Of a DNA stretch of 64,000 nt, positions 16,070 to 26,228 are shown piece by piece. Every line of letters starts with the position of its first letter. Position 1 is the stretch's first letter. The notes under the pieces were generated by a model, which ran no database searches, was not told where the DNA came from, and worked only from the letters and a program-made list of their open reading frames with translations. Position numbers and translations under genes: made by a program. The DNA lies in the NCBI GenBank assembly GCA_019918135.1, contig WBZZ01000755.1:62001-126000 (forward strand). The letters run 5' to 3'. The DNA comes from Paulinella micropora (lineage: Eukaryota > Cercozoa > Imbricatea > Euglyphida > Paulinellidae).

Positions 16070-16920
16070 ACACTCCTTTTTTGTTTGGTTATCTTACTAT
16101 TGGCCCCCGCTTCACCATATATATCCCCCCGGGGAGGGGAAAGACACAACCGTGCAGCCCCGCCCTCTTCCCCCCTTTCCCTTGCTGCGGGCGTAGGCCA
16201 AGAAGCAGTTGCTTGCGCGGCGGCCCCTGGGGTACTAGATGCTCACATATTATACAGCATCGATTTTGACAGCTGCAGGTTCAGCGTTGGCAGGCGCGAC
16301 TCGAGGTCGGCCGACGTCATTCCTGTATACGCGAGGGTCTCGAGATTGCGGAACGTCACTCGGGACAGGAAATGACACGCTTGATTTAGCATGCTTTCTG
16401 TGCCGGCTCTTATGCTCAAGTCATATAGCAGGCAGGTAGGGGGATTGAGTGGGCCGCGGGCTTCGACACACAGGTTCCACAAAAGCCCGGATTCTTTGTT
16501 TCGTTCTGCCAATACAGAAAAGGGGGGGTGGGGGTGTGGAGGGCCATCACCCTCGAAAGGGAAGGGCAAGGGGGGAGGGAGTGCGCAGGACTTGTCATTT
16601 GCGCTTGCTTCCAGGTTTTTTGGTAGAACTGCCTTTTTTCAGCTATATCATTAGGGTAGGGGCGCGCTTCGCCGGTGTACAAAAAAATGTAATTTCAAAC
16701 GCCGGCTTTAAATCTTGGTGGTTGCAGGCGTCGATAGCAGCTTGGATTGCATTTAAAAAAGTTTCGGTATTGCTACGCGGCCACCAGAACCCCGGGCCGC
16801 AAGAAGTCAAAGGCTTGACCGACACCTTTCTGTGCCAGCTCTTTGCCACTTTCCGGACAGTGCTGCTGTCGCATGACTTTAGAACGCAGAGCTTCAACCT
16901 CGTAACTACTTAGGCTGCCC
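16070..16920. other. Intergenic: possible gene remnants and half palindrome
   Basis: On the minus strand at about 16243-16480 a frame reads FLSRVTFRNLETLAYTGM, suggesting an LRR-like remnant. At about 16689-16897 (minus) a second frame contains FLNAIQAAIDACNHQDLKP. Neither has support for a start. One arm of the family-H palindrome (TGCCTTTTTTCAGCTATATC) lies near 16630-16650. Confidence 0.3.
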
Positions 16921-18430
16921 TCGGCCCGCACCGAAGATTGAAACTTTGTCAAGGATTTCTTTTTATTAATTCCTTTTACATTTTTAGCGCGCCCCTCCCC
17001 CCACCTCTTTTCATATTTTTCTGACCTTGCGCACGGTGGCCGAGCCGTAGCACGGACGGGACGCCGTCTGGGTAGTGAAGCTTTTTGTCCTCCTAGCACA
17101 TTGACCGATCCTCAGAAGCTACAAACAAAATAAATACATGCACACCTCCACTAACCCCCCCCCCCTTATGCCGGGCGCCTTTCCCCTTTCCATCTTACTG
17201 ACGGGGGGTAAAGATAAATCAAATCCTCCCCGGCCCCTTCCCCTCTTAGTTTTCAGTGCCAAGATTACAAATTTGTCACGGATTTTTTTAAATTTTTGTA
17301 CATTTCTTAGTGCGCCCCTGCCCTCCCGATTCTCAGACAGTGAGAAAGGACCAGGGGGGGAAGCACACCCCGCCCCCTTTTTTTCCCTTTCTTCTTCCTC
17401 CCTCCCTCCCCCCTTTCCATCCCCCCTCCCCGTCTGTTCCCTTTGTTGTCGGGCAAAAAAAGTTTTTTTCCTCTTTTCATATTTTTCTGACCTTGCGCAC
17501 GGTGGCTGAGCTACGGCACGGACAGGACGCCGTCGGGGTAGTGAGGCCTTTGTCCTCCTGGCACATTGACCACCGCCCATCCATTCATTCGCCGTAGGGT
17601 CGTGCTGGGGCACGGTGCTCTGCTCCTAGTTTTCAGTGCTAAGATTAAACTTTGTCAGAGATTTTTTAATTTTATTTTGTACATTTCTTAAAGCGCCCCT
17701 GCCCTCCCCTTCTTCACCCCTCCCCCCTTCTCCCCCCCCCCCCCCCTTCTGTTCCCTTTGTTGTCGGGCACAAAAAAAAAATTCCACTCTTCATTATTTT
17801 CTGACCTTGTGCACGGTGGCCGAGCCATGCCACGGACAGGACGCCGTCGGGGTAGCAGGGCTTTTGTCCTTTTAGCAAATTGACCACGGGGGCAGTACCA
17901 TCCGCCCCAGGGTCGTGCCAGGGCACGGTGCGCAAGATCTGCGGAAATAGGTAAAATATGAAAAGTGGAAAAGAAAGCTTTTTTTGGAACGCGTTTGCAC
18001 GCGCAAACAAGGAAGGAGAGGGAGGGGGTAGCAGGAGACAAGGGGGAACAGAGGGACGAGAGGGGGCACGGGAGGGGGGAGCACACCCTGCCCCCCCCTG
18101 TACACGTTCTCAGTGTCAAGATTAAAATTTTTCTCGCATGATATTTTCTTGTACATTCTTAGCGCGCCCCTGCCCTCCTTCTCTTGCTCTCGCTCTCTGC
18201 TCAGACGGGGGACTAGACAATTCGTACTCTCCCCCTCCCTTCCCTCTGCCTCTTCTTCTCTCCCCTCTACTCCCACCCCCCTTCTTCCCCTCGTCTGTTT
18301 TTTTTGTCAGGCCAAAAAAAATTTCTTTTCCTCTTTTCATATTTCCGCAGGTCTTGCGCACGGTGGCCGAGCTATGGCACGGACAGGACACCGTCGAGCT
18401 TTAATTCAGCGTAAATTACATTTTCTTGGC
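16921..18430. repeat. Repeat mosaic: five AT-rich cassettes alternating with other modules
   Basis: Copies of a cassette reading AGTGCCAAGATTA...ACTTTGTCA...ATTTTTT...TTGTACATTTCTTAGCGCGCCC lie at about 16930-16990, 17250-17315, 17630-17700 and 18105-18170, with the TTTAATTCAGCG variant near 18400. Between them are a module containing GCGCACGGTGGCCGAGC...GGACAGGACGCCGTC, a C-rich tract ending in TTGTTGTCGGGCA, and a module with CGCGTTTGCACGCGCAAAC. No frame here looks like a gene. Confidence 0.6.
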
Positions 18431-18589
18431 GCGCTCCTGCTCCTCCTTCCCTGCTTCTCCCCTCTGCAAGGATATGCGGAAATATCTGCGGGAATATGAA
18501 AAGTGGAAAGCAACAATTTTTTTTGGGACGCGTTTGCACGCGCAAACAAGGGACGAGGGGAGGGGGGGAGGAATAAGCAGAGGACAAAA

Positions 18590-19830
18590 GTGAAAGGGCG
18601 ACGAAGGTGAGAGGGGCGACGAAGGTGAGAGGGGCGACGAAAGTGAGAGGGAAGGGGAGGACGTCTTCCTCACGGCGGTGTTGCGTGTGTCTGTGTGGGA
18701 TTTTTTTTTGCGCAAGTAGATTTTGGCGCCAAATTGGCGCTTACGGCTGTTTCCCCGGGAAGGCTCAGACGTACTTCCTTTTTCAACCGTATCACACACC
18801 CTACCTCCGGACGGCACGATTTGGCGCCAAATGAACCGACCGTTCTGAAGGCTAGCAGAGAAATCGGACGTTTTTCCGCGGGGAGAAACGGTACGCCTTT
18901 TACTTGCACGAAAATGTTTTTCGGCCCTCTCACCTTCCCTAGAGGCAGGGAGGTGCAGAGCAAAGGGGAGCGGGGCGACAAAGGTGAGAGGGGCGACGAA
19001 GGTCAGAGGGGCGACGAAGGTGAGAGGGGCGACGAAGGTGAGAGGGGCGACGAAAGTGAGAGGGGCGACGAAAGTGAGAGGGGCGACGAAGGTGAGAGGG
19101 GCGACGAAGGTGAGAGGGGCGACGAAGGTGAGAGGGGCGACGAGAGTAAGGGGGGCGACGAGAGTGAGAGGGAAGGGGAGGACGTCTTCCTCACGGCGGC
19201 GTTGCGTGTGTCTGTGTGTGATTTTCTTTTGCGCAAGTAGATTTTGGCGCCAAATTGGCGCTTACGGCTGTTTCCCCGGGAAAGCTAAGACGTACTGCCT
19301 TTTTCAACCGTATCACGCACACTACCTCGGGATGGCACGATTTGGCGCCAAATGAACCGGCCGTTCCGGAGGCTAGCAGAGAAATCGAACGTTTTCTTGC
19401 GGGGAGAAACGGTACGCCTTTTACTCGCACGAAAATGTTTTTCGGCCCTCTCACCTTCCCTAGAGGCAGGGAGGTGCAGAGCAAAGGGGAGCGGGGCGAC
19501 GAAGGTGAGAGGGGCGACAAAGGTGAGAGGGGCGACGAAGGTGAGAGGGGCGACGAAGGTGAGAGGGGCGACGAAAGTGAGAGGGGTGACGAGAGTGAGG
19601 GGGGCGACAAGAGTGAGAGGGGCGACAAAAGTGAGAGGGAGGGGGAGGACGTCTTTCTCACGGCGGCGTTGGGTATGTTTGTATGGGATTTTCTTTTTGC
19701 GCAAGTAGATTTTGGCGCCAAATTGGCGCTTACGGCTGTTTCCCCGGGAAAGCTAAGACGTACTGCCTTTTTCAACCGTATCACGCACCCTACCTCCGGA
19801 CGGCACAATTTGGCGCCAAATGACAGACGG
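18590..19830 (+). repeat. Three tandem-like units of about 520 bp, each with an 18-bp minisatellite
   Basis: The unit carries an array of GAGGGGCGACGAAGGTGA-type 18-mers (18590-18651, 18971-19172, 19491-19638). Then come GGACGTCTTCCTCACGGCGG, a segment ending in TTTTGCGCAAGTAGA, the palindrome TTTGGCGCCAAA, ACGGCTGTTTCCCCGGGAA, one arm of the family-H palindrome, a second TTTGGCGCCAAA and a GC-rich tail. Related units lie at 23.5-24.3, 59.1-59.5 (inverted) and 63.1-63.8 kb. Array length varies from 3 to 11 copies. Confidence 0.75.
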
Positions 19831-21009
19831 AACTGCCTCTTTCAGCTGCATCACGTCCAAAATTTGACCATATCGCGCCCCGCGGGAGAGTACAAAAAAA
19901 AGAGAATTTACGCTGAATTAAAAGCTCGACAAGGTATTACACTTGGCACTGAATAATAATATGGCACTGAATTTACGCGCAAAGGTTTGGGAAACTTACT
20001 CGGAAGTCTACAAGGGGGCTTGCTGGTACGTGCACAGGCTCAAGTCTACAGGTTAGACTCAAATTAAAAAGCTTTTCCTGCTCCTTGAGCCCCCTGGGCT
20101 CAGGGGACGGGAGGCACAAAACAAATTTAAAGAAGAGAAAGGAGAGGGAGAGGGAGGGCAGGGGCACCAAGAAATTGCAAGATTTTTTTTTACTAAAGCT
20201 CGACAAAAATGGGAAGGGGGGAGGGGGGGGGTGACCGGCATTGGGGGGCTTAGTTGAGGCGTTTCATGCATTTTCTTTTAGCTTCTGCGCTCTTCCCCTT
20301 CCCCTTTGCCCTTCCCCTGTTCTTTGAGCCCCCGGGCTCAGGGGGATCAAGGAGAGGGAAGAGGAAAAAAAGGGGGGGGGCGCCCCCCTCCCCGGGTCGT
20401 GTCTCGACCACAAACTTCGTTTAAGTCATGCGACGAGTGACTTCTCCAATGAGGCGGCGCACTCTCTGAGACAGAAAAAAGACGCTTCTGCGGAAGGAAA
20501 GAAAGCGCGCTGTCTGTCTGTCGTACTCGTGCTTTATCGATAATGCCTTGTCGAGCTTTAATTCAGCGTATTTCGTACATTCTTAGCGCCCCCTCCCCTC
20601 CCCTTGGTAGAGGCACGCTGGCTCCGGGAGTTGACTCCTTATACCAACATCTACAACGACGGGATGGATTGCTTGCACCAGATAGCCCCTGCTGAACCTC
20701 TTGCGGAAAAGCTCGACACTCAAGAGTAATTAAACAAAGTATTCGTGACTTTTTTTTAATAACTGCTACTCCCAAAACCCCGACGGCCGCGACCGTATGC
20801 AGGAAGAATGCTAACCAAGTGCGTCAAAAGAGCAATTTTGTTAATAAAACAGACTTTTCTGCCACCGCAGTTGCATAGCTTGATTTTGCAATCGGCTACA
20901 TTCGTCGTCCCCTAGGCCTGTGCAGCTGTCGCACCCCAGGCTGTCACAGCCCTCGGAAGAGAGCAGGAGGCGCCAAGAAAGTGTGAAACGTATTTTTCTT
21001 TTCTAATTG
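19831..21009. repeat. Repeat mosaic with TTGAGCCCCC hairpins
   Basis: It holds an inverted TTTAATTCAGCG cassette (about 19905-19935), hairpins built on TTGAGCCCCCTGGGCTCAGG (about 20085 and 20318), a module CTTAGTTGAGGCGTTTCATGCATT (about 20250), a G/C-run dyad (20370-20395), and a forward TTTAATTCAGCG cassette at about 20550. A nearly identical order recurs at 24.4-24.9 kb, so this is a duplicated block. Nothing gene-like is seen up to 21,009. Confidence 0.55.
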
Positions 21010-22065
21010 TTAGAATTCTAGAACTTCGTCTGGTGGAAAATAGTCTGTTACACAAATGTTGACACGGGGCCGGCGCACTCTAATTTGCTCCACAGTTTCT
21101 TCTGCAATAGCTGAACGTTCTCCTATGTATAGTGAGCGCAGAGAGCTAGATTCACAGATTTGCAGTAGCTCGTCGCAGGTTTGTACTGAAAAGCCTAGCA
21201 TCACAAGCTGCTGGAGCTGGCGACACGACGCTATGTGTCGTAAATTCGCAACTGCCACGTGGTCGTGGAAGACCAGCGTCAAAACGCAGAGATTTGTAAG
21301 GTTTGGCAAAAAGCGCAGGTTGTCGTCGTGGGTTAGAGTGCATGCTGTTATGTTGAGCCTTTGGAGCCGTTCGAGCGCGCCCAGGTGGTTGAGACCCGTT
21401 GGCGCTGCGGTCACTCGCAGGCAAGGGTGCAAGCTAAGGCGCGTGAGTGACCGGAGCTGCGCAACCGCGGCCAACGTGTCGCTCGTCAACTGCTGGGCTA
21501 ACTCCAGCGTTAGATCGGAAACCGTACCAGGGTTTCGCAATTGGCGTAGCGCACTGGCAATGTCATCGTTGCTCGACGTGCACTTGATGGTAAGCTTGTG
21601 AACAGATGCTATTGCAGACAACAGCGAACCTAGGCCTGGCCGAGACTTTCCTGACATGTCACCGTAGTAATTTAGGTCGTGTACGTGAATGTGATGCAGC
21701 AGAGTTGTGCTGCCCTCGTTGTTACCAAAGCCACAAGTAACGGATATTTTCGTTTGTGTTTCCAAGCACAGACTACGAAAAAAGGTAAATAACCTTTGGT
21801 CAGTACGTCTGTAGAGACTAAACTCTGGTGGCTTAAAGCCCGTCCAGAAAGACGATCGTTTGCACAAGGTTGAGAATAGTTTGCAGGTCAATACTAAACT
21901 AAGCAGCTGGTCTTCTCCCAAGCATGCTCTAACCAAGGGCCAAAGACAGTCCGGCAGCGTGAACACCGCGGTGTTCACGCTGCCTAGCAAGCGTGGCGGA
22001 ATGGAGGCTACGCACTTGTGCTCTGCTAGGCGCCGGCGTTTGGGGCTGCGGCGACTAGCAAGCAT
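21010..22065 (-). CDS. F-box-like/leucine-rich-repeat protein
   Basis: The protein is 351 residues from ATG 22065; the open frame upstream is repeat sequence and is not counted. Residues about 1-20 are basic (SRRSPKRRRLAEHK). An F-box-like helix set follows (LPDCLWPLVRACLGEDQLLSLVLTCKLF, read as two overlapping pieces). From about 140 onwards come leucine-rich repeats (VHKLTIKC, VSDLTLELA, LTRLSLHPC, LQRLNITAC, LCVLTLVF, LQQLVMLGF, LRSLYIGE). F-box proteins recruit substrates to SCF ubiquitin ligases, and giant viruses carry many. The upstream region holds a GC hairpin and a TTGAGCCCCC repeat rather than the AT-rich cassette. Confidence 0.75.
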   Translation of the reverse strand: MLASRRSPKRRRLAEHKCVASIPPRLLGSVNTAVFTLPDCLWPLVRACLGEDQLLSLVLTCKLFSTLCKRSSFWTGFKPPEFSLYRRTDQRLFTFFRSLCLETQTKISVTCGFGNNEGSTTLLHHIHVHDLNYYGDMSGKSRPGLGSLLSAIASVHKLTIKCTSSNDDIASALRQLRNPGTVSDLTLELAQQLTSDTLAAVAQLRSLTRLSLHPCLRVTAAPTGLNHLGALERLQRLNITACTLTHDDNLRFLPNLTNLCVLTLVFHDHVAVANLRHIASCRQLQQLVMLGFSVQTCDELLQICESSSLRSLYIGERSAIAEETVEQIRVRRPRVNICVTDYFPPDEVLEF

Positions 22066-23530
22066 TCCGGCTGGCGTACAGTTGTCCGTTGACTCCCCCC
22101 TCCGCTTCGACCCACCTGCTTTCTCTCTTTCTGTCGGAGAAGGAGTTTCTGCGCTCTTCCCCTCCCCTTTTGCCCTTCCCCTGTTCTTTGAGCCCCCCTG
22201 GCTCAGGGGGCTCAAGGAGAGGGAAGAGGAAAAAAAGGGGGGGGGGGCGCCCCCCTCCCCCGGGTCGTATCTCGACCACAAACTCCGTTAAGTCATACGA
22301 CGAGTGACTTCTCCAATGAGGCGGCGCACTCTCTGAGACAGAAAAAAGACGTTCTTGCGGAAGGAAAGAAAGCGCGCTGTCTGTCTGTCGTACTCGTGCT
22401 TTAGCAATAATGCCTTGTCGAGCTTTAATTCAGCGTATTTCGTACATTCTTAGCGCCCCCTCCCTCTCCCCTCCCCTGAGCCCAGGGGGCTCAAGGAACA
22501 AAAGAGGGGAAGAGGGAAGGGTGAATGGCGCAGAAGCTGCAAACAAAATAAATACACGCAACGCCTCTACTAATCCCTTCGCCCCATGCTAGGTGCCCCC
22601 CCCCCCTCCCTCTGCAAGATCTGCGGAAATGGAAAAGAATTTTTTTTAGAACGCGTTTGCACGCGCAAACAAAGGGCGAGGGGGAGGGATAAGCAGGGGA
22701 CAAGGGGGAACAGAGGGAAGAGAGGGGCTATGGAAAAAAGGGAGCACACCCCGCCCCTCCCTGTACACGTTCTCAGTGCTAAGATTAAAATTTTTTCTCG
22801 CGTGGTGTTTTCTTGTACACCGGCGAAGCGCGCCCCTACCCTCCTCTTTCCCTCTAGCTCCCGATCCTCAGACGAGGGACTAGACAATTCGTGCTCTTCC
22901 CCCCCCCTTTCCCCTGCCTCTTCTTCTTTCCCCTCTACTCTCTCCTATCCCCCTGGGCCCAGGGGGCTCAAGGAGCAGGGGGAGGGGAGGGGGGGAGAAG
23001 GGCACAGAAGCTGCAAAAGAAATAAATACCTGCAACGCCTCCACTAACCCCCTCCCTCCTTTCATATTCCCGCGGACCTTGCGCACGGTGGCTGCGCTAT
23101 GGCACGGACGGGAAGCCGTCGGGGTAAGTGAAGGAGCTCTTATCCCCCTGGCACATTGACCACCGCCCATCCATTCATTCGCCGCAGGTCGTGCTGGAGC
23201 ATGGTGCTTTGCTCCTAGTTTTCAGTGCCAGAGCTTAAGACCGTCGAGCTTTAATTCAGCGTAAATTACGTTTTCCTGGCGCGGCCTCTGCCCTTTCCCT
23301 CTCCCTCTTTTGGGGTCTCAGTGCTAAGATTGAAATCTTGTCAGTAAAACTTTTTATTAAATTTTTGTACACCGGCAAAGCGCGCCCCTGCTCCTCCTTC
23401 CCTGCCTCTCCCCTTTGCAAGGATATGCGGAAATATCTGCGGGAATATGAAAAGTGGAAAGCAACAATTTTTTTTGGGACGCGTTTGCACGCGCAAACAA
23501 GGGACGAGGGGAGGGGGAAGAAGAATAAGC
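22066..23530. repeat. Repeat mosaic downstream of duplicated block
   Basis: This contains, in order, a TTGAGCCCCC hairpin and C/G-run dyad (22190-22260), a TTTAATTCAGCG cassette (22420), TTGAGCCCCC-type hairpins (22475, 22955), CGCGTTTGCACGCGCAAAC modules (22650, 23480), AT-rich cassettes (22770-22830, 23315-23390), and the GCGCACGGTGG/GAGCATGGTGC module (23085-23220). No supported gene. Confidence 0.5.
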
Positions 23531-24340
23531 AGAGGACAAAGGTGAAAGGGGCGACGAGGGTGAGAGGGGAGACGAAGGTGAGAGGGGCGACGAGAGTGAG
23601 AGGGAAGGGGGAGGACGTCTTCCTCACGGCGGCCCAGCCGAGCGTCTGTGTGGGATTTTTTGTTGCGCAAGTAGATTTCGGCGCCAAATTGGCGCTTACG
23701 GCTGTTTCCCCGGGAAAACCATAACGTACTGCCTTTTTCAACCGTATCACGCACCCTACCTCCGGACGGCACAATTTGGCGCCAAATTTAGCAGGGATCT
23801 TTCCGGCGGCTAGCAGAGAAATCGGATGCTTTTCCGTGGGGGAGAAACCCGCGGGCCTTTTACTCACACGAAAATGTTTTTCGGCCCTCTCACCTTCCCT
23901 AGAGGCAGGGAGGTGCAGAGCAAAGGGGGCGGGGCGACAAAGGCGAGAGGGGCGACGAAGGTGAGAGGGGCGATGAAAGTGAGAGGGGCGACGAAAGTGA
24001 GAGGGGCGATGAGAGTGAGAGGGGCGATGAGAGTGAGAGGGAGGGGGAGGACGTCTTCCTCACGGCGGCGTTGGGGCGTCTGTGTGGGATTTTTTGTTGC
24101 GCAAGTAGATTTCGGCGCCAAATTGGCGCTTACGGCTGTTTCCCTGGGAAGGTGAGAGGGGCGACGAGAGTGAGAGGGAGGGGGAGGACGTCTTCTTCAC
24201 GGCGGCCCAGCCGAGCGTATGTGTGGGATTTTCTTTTTGCGCAAGTAGATTTTGGCGCCAAATCGACGCTTACGGCTGTTTTCCCGGGAAGTCTCGGACG
24301 TACTGCCTTTTTCAGCCGTATCACGTCCAAAATTTGACCA
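23531..24340 (+). repeat. Second cluster of minisatellite units
   Basis: Three shortened units matching the 18.6-19.8 kb cluster. The 18-bp arrays lie at about 23537-23602, 23932-24040 and 24151-24178. TTTGGCGCCAAA is perfect at 23775-23786 and 24251-24262 and has one change elsewhere (TTCGGCGCCAAA). One base is missing just before an array relative to the first cluster, so any coding frame through the unit is not kept. Confidence 0.7.
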
Positions 24341-25267
24341 TATCGTGCCCCGCGGGAGAGTACAAAAAAGAGAGAATTTACGCTGAATTAAAAGCTCGAC
24401 AAAGTATTACACTTGCCTCTGAATAATAATATGGCACTGAATTTACGCGCAAAGGTTTGGGAAACTTACTTGAAAGTCTACAAGGGGGCTTGCTGGTACG
24501 TGCACGGGCTCAAGTCTACAGGTTAGACTAAAAATAAAAAGCTTTCCCTGCTCCTTGAGCCCCCTGGGCTCAGGGGACGGGAGGCACATAACAAATTTAA
24601 AGAACAAGGAGAGGGAGAGGGAGGGCAGGGGCACCAAGAAATTGCAAGATTTTTTTACTAAAGCTCGACAAAAATGGGAAAGAGGGAGGGGGGGGGTGAT
24701 CGGCATTGGGGGGCTTAGTTGAGGCGTTTCATGCATTTTTCTTTTAGCTTCCGCGCTCTTCCCCTCTCCCTTTGCCCTTCCCCTGTTCTTTGAGCCCCCC
24801 GGGCTCAGGGGGCTCAAGGAGAGGAAAGAGGAAAAAAGGGAGGGCCCCCCCCCCCCCCCCGGCGGTGTCTCGACCACAAACTCCGTTTAAGTCATACAAC
24901 GAGTGACTTCTCTACCATCCGCCGCAGGTTCGTGCGGAGCGCATTGCTCCGCTTCTAGTTTTCAGTGCCCAAGTGTAAGGCTGTCGAGCTTTAATTTAGC
25001 GTTAAATTCTCTCTATCTCCTAATTCTCAGTGCCAAGATTGAAATCTTGTCAGTAAAACTTTTTATTAAATTTTTATTGTAAATTTGTAGCGCGCCCCTT
25101 CCCTCTCAAGTTTTTTTTGGTTTTAATTTGCTTGCTGTATCTGAAAAATCGGGACTAGCCTTTTTTCTTCAATCTTTAAAACCCACAAAAAAGGGAAAGT
25201 CTGGACCAGTGCCGCAACGTCAGCCTTTCGCAATATCACCTTGTTTCTCCCTACTAGCTAAACGACG
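24341..25267. repeat. Duplicate of the 19.8-20.4 kb block, then AT-rich cassette upstream of a gene
   Basis: From 24,340 to about 24,890 the order of modules copies 19,860-20,420 closely (same GTACGTGCAC...CTCAAGTCTACAGG segment, hairpins, CTTAGTTGAGGCG module, C/G dyad). A TTTAATTTAGCG cassette at about 24,985 is followed by an AT-rich cassette at 25,022-25,100, about 165 bp before the start at 25,268. It may be the promoter of that gene. Confidence 0.5.
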
Positions 25268-26020
25268 ATGAACGCCGGCTTACTAGCGTTGACTGTAGTG
25301 TTCTTGGCCAACGCCGACTGCGCCTGGCGCGCACCGGAACCGACGGACCTGTTGCTCGAGCTGTCCGTCGGCGCCGCCGGCGCGGTGTGGACGCTGCCGA
25401 CCGCGGGCTCGACAGCAGTGGAAGGCGTGGTGCCGGGCTGGGCAATGACGCCGGCGTGGCGCGCGCAGCAGGCGGACGAAGAGGCCGCGCTGCTCGCGAT
25501 CTCGCAGTGGGGCGGGCTGCGGCTGGACACAAGCAGCGGCTACCACTTCTACGGCGAAAGGCAGCTACAGTCGTTGCCTCCGCTGTCGGCCGTCGACACG
25601 TCGCACGTGACGAGCTTCGAGCACAGCTTCGCCGGGCTCGGGGACGCCGTCTTTGACGCGTCGGAGGCGACGGCGGTGTTCGCGCAGTCCGTGCTGCGGG
25701 CCGATCTGTCGAGTTGGCGGTTGAATAGCCTGCGCGACGCCCGGCAGTTGCTGGACGGCGCGCCCGCGGAGCTTCTGAGCCAGACACACAGCGCGTGCCT
25801 GAGCCAGCGCGCAAGTGCCGAGTGCGCCGTGTGGGTGCCGTCCGCGGCGCCGACCTCGACGGCCTCAAGTTCGAAAACTCTGACCGCGTCGGCGACTGTG
25901 TCGGGGAGCGCGACCGCCTCTCCGAGCCAGAGCCCCTCTGGCTTGCCGGACGTCAATGAGTGTGCGGACGGCGTGGAGCTGGTGTGCGGGCCCGGCGCGC
26001 TGTGCACGGACGCGACTTGA
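25268..26020 (+). CDS. Secreted protein with BspA/DUF285-like repeats, truncated in an EGF domain
   Basis: The 250-residue protein starts with a signal peptide (MNAGLLALTVVFLANADCAW). Residues about 100-165 carry two degenerate DUF285-type units (VDTSHVTSFEHSFAGL; LSSWRLNSLRDARQLL). A Ser/Thr-rich linker follows, then the beginning of a calcium-binding EGF module (DVNECADG...CGPGALCTD) that stops after only three cysteines, where six are expected. The frame therefore looks cut off at its 3' end. DUF285 and EGF modules are common in surface proteins of protists and occur in some large viruses. Codon use is very GC-rich. It is probably a decayed or trimmed member of a surface protein family. 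Confidence 0.6.
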   Translation: MNAGLLALTVVFLANADCAWRAPEPTDLLLELSVGAAGAVWTLPTAGSTAVEGVVPGWAMTPAWRAQQADEEAALLAISQWGGLRLDTSSGYHFYGERQLQSLPPLSAVDTSHVTSFEHSFAGLGDAVFDASEATAVFAQSVLRADLSSWRLNSLRDARQLLDGAPAELLSQTHSACLSQRASAECAVWVPSAAPTSTASSSKTLTASATVSGSATASPSQSPSGLPDVNECADGVELVCGPGALCTDAT

Positions 26021-26081
26021 CATAAACTCCAATCGCAATATTTTCTTCATTTCTTGTGAACACCGAACCTTGCCTTGCGAC

Positions 26082-26228
26082 ATGCCCGCGACCGCCGCCA
26101 TCTGGATCTGCCAATACTGCCCTAAACAGCAAAGCTCGTACAGAGACTCGCAGAGACACGTGGCCGAGCACCGCAAAGCTTTCAACCTCGTCGCGTGGCC
26201 GTGCATCTCAAGGAAATGCTGCGGTTAG
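26082..26228 (+). pseudogene. Truncated N-terminal copy of the C2H2 zinc-finger gene
   Basis: The 48-codon frame begins with the same 22 residues as the intact gene at 30733 (shared start ATAAIWICQYCPKQQSS), containing the first finger. It then joins a segment reading RGRASQGNAAV or, in another frame, VAVHLKEMLRL, related to DNA near 31,783-31,820. It is a short chimera, not a working zinc-finger protein. Confidence 0.7.

Noticed and set aside
15493..16149. Minus-strand 218-codon frame overlapping the Sel1 gene
   Set aside because: The other frame has perfect Sel1 periodicity; this one has none.
18695..19956. Long open frames of 181 and 233 codons with Gly-Glu-Arg-Gly-Asp repeats as collagen-like genes
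   Set aside because: All three frames are open through the 18-bp arrays, glycine is not kept, and the frame is lost in the related units at 23.9 and 59 kb. Listed as a repeat with a low-interest finding.
18590..24178. CRISPR array
   Set aside because: The 18-bp units are contiguous with no unique spacers and no cas genes are present.
25254..25868. Arg/Ala-rich minus-strand frame of 204 codons
   Set aside because: Antisense of the secreted DUF285-like gene, which has a signal peptide and recognisable domains; high GC opens opposite frames.
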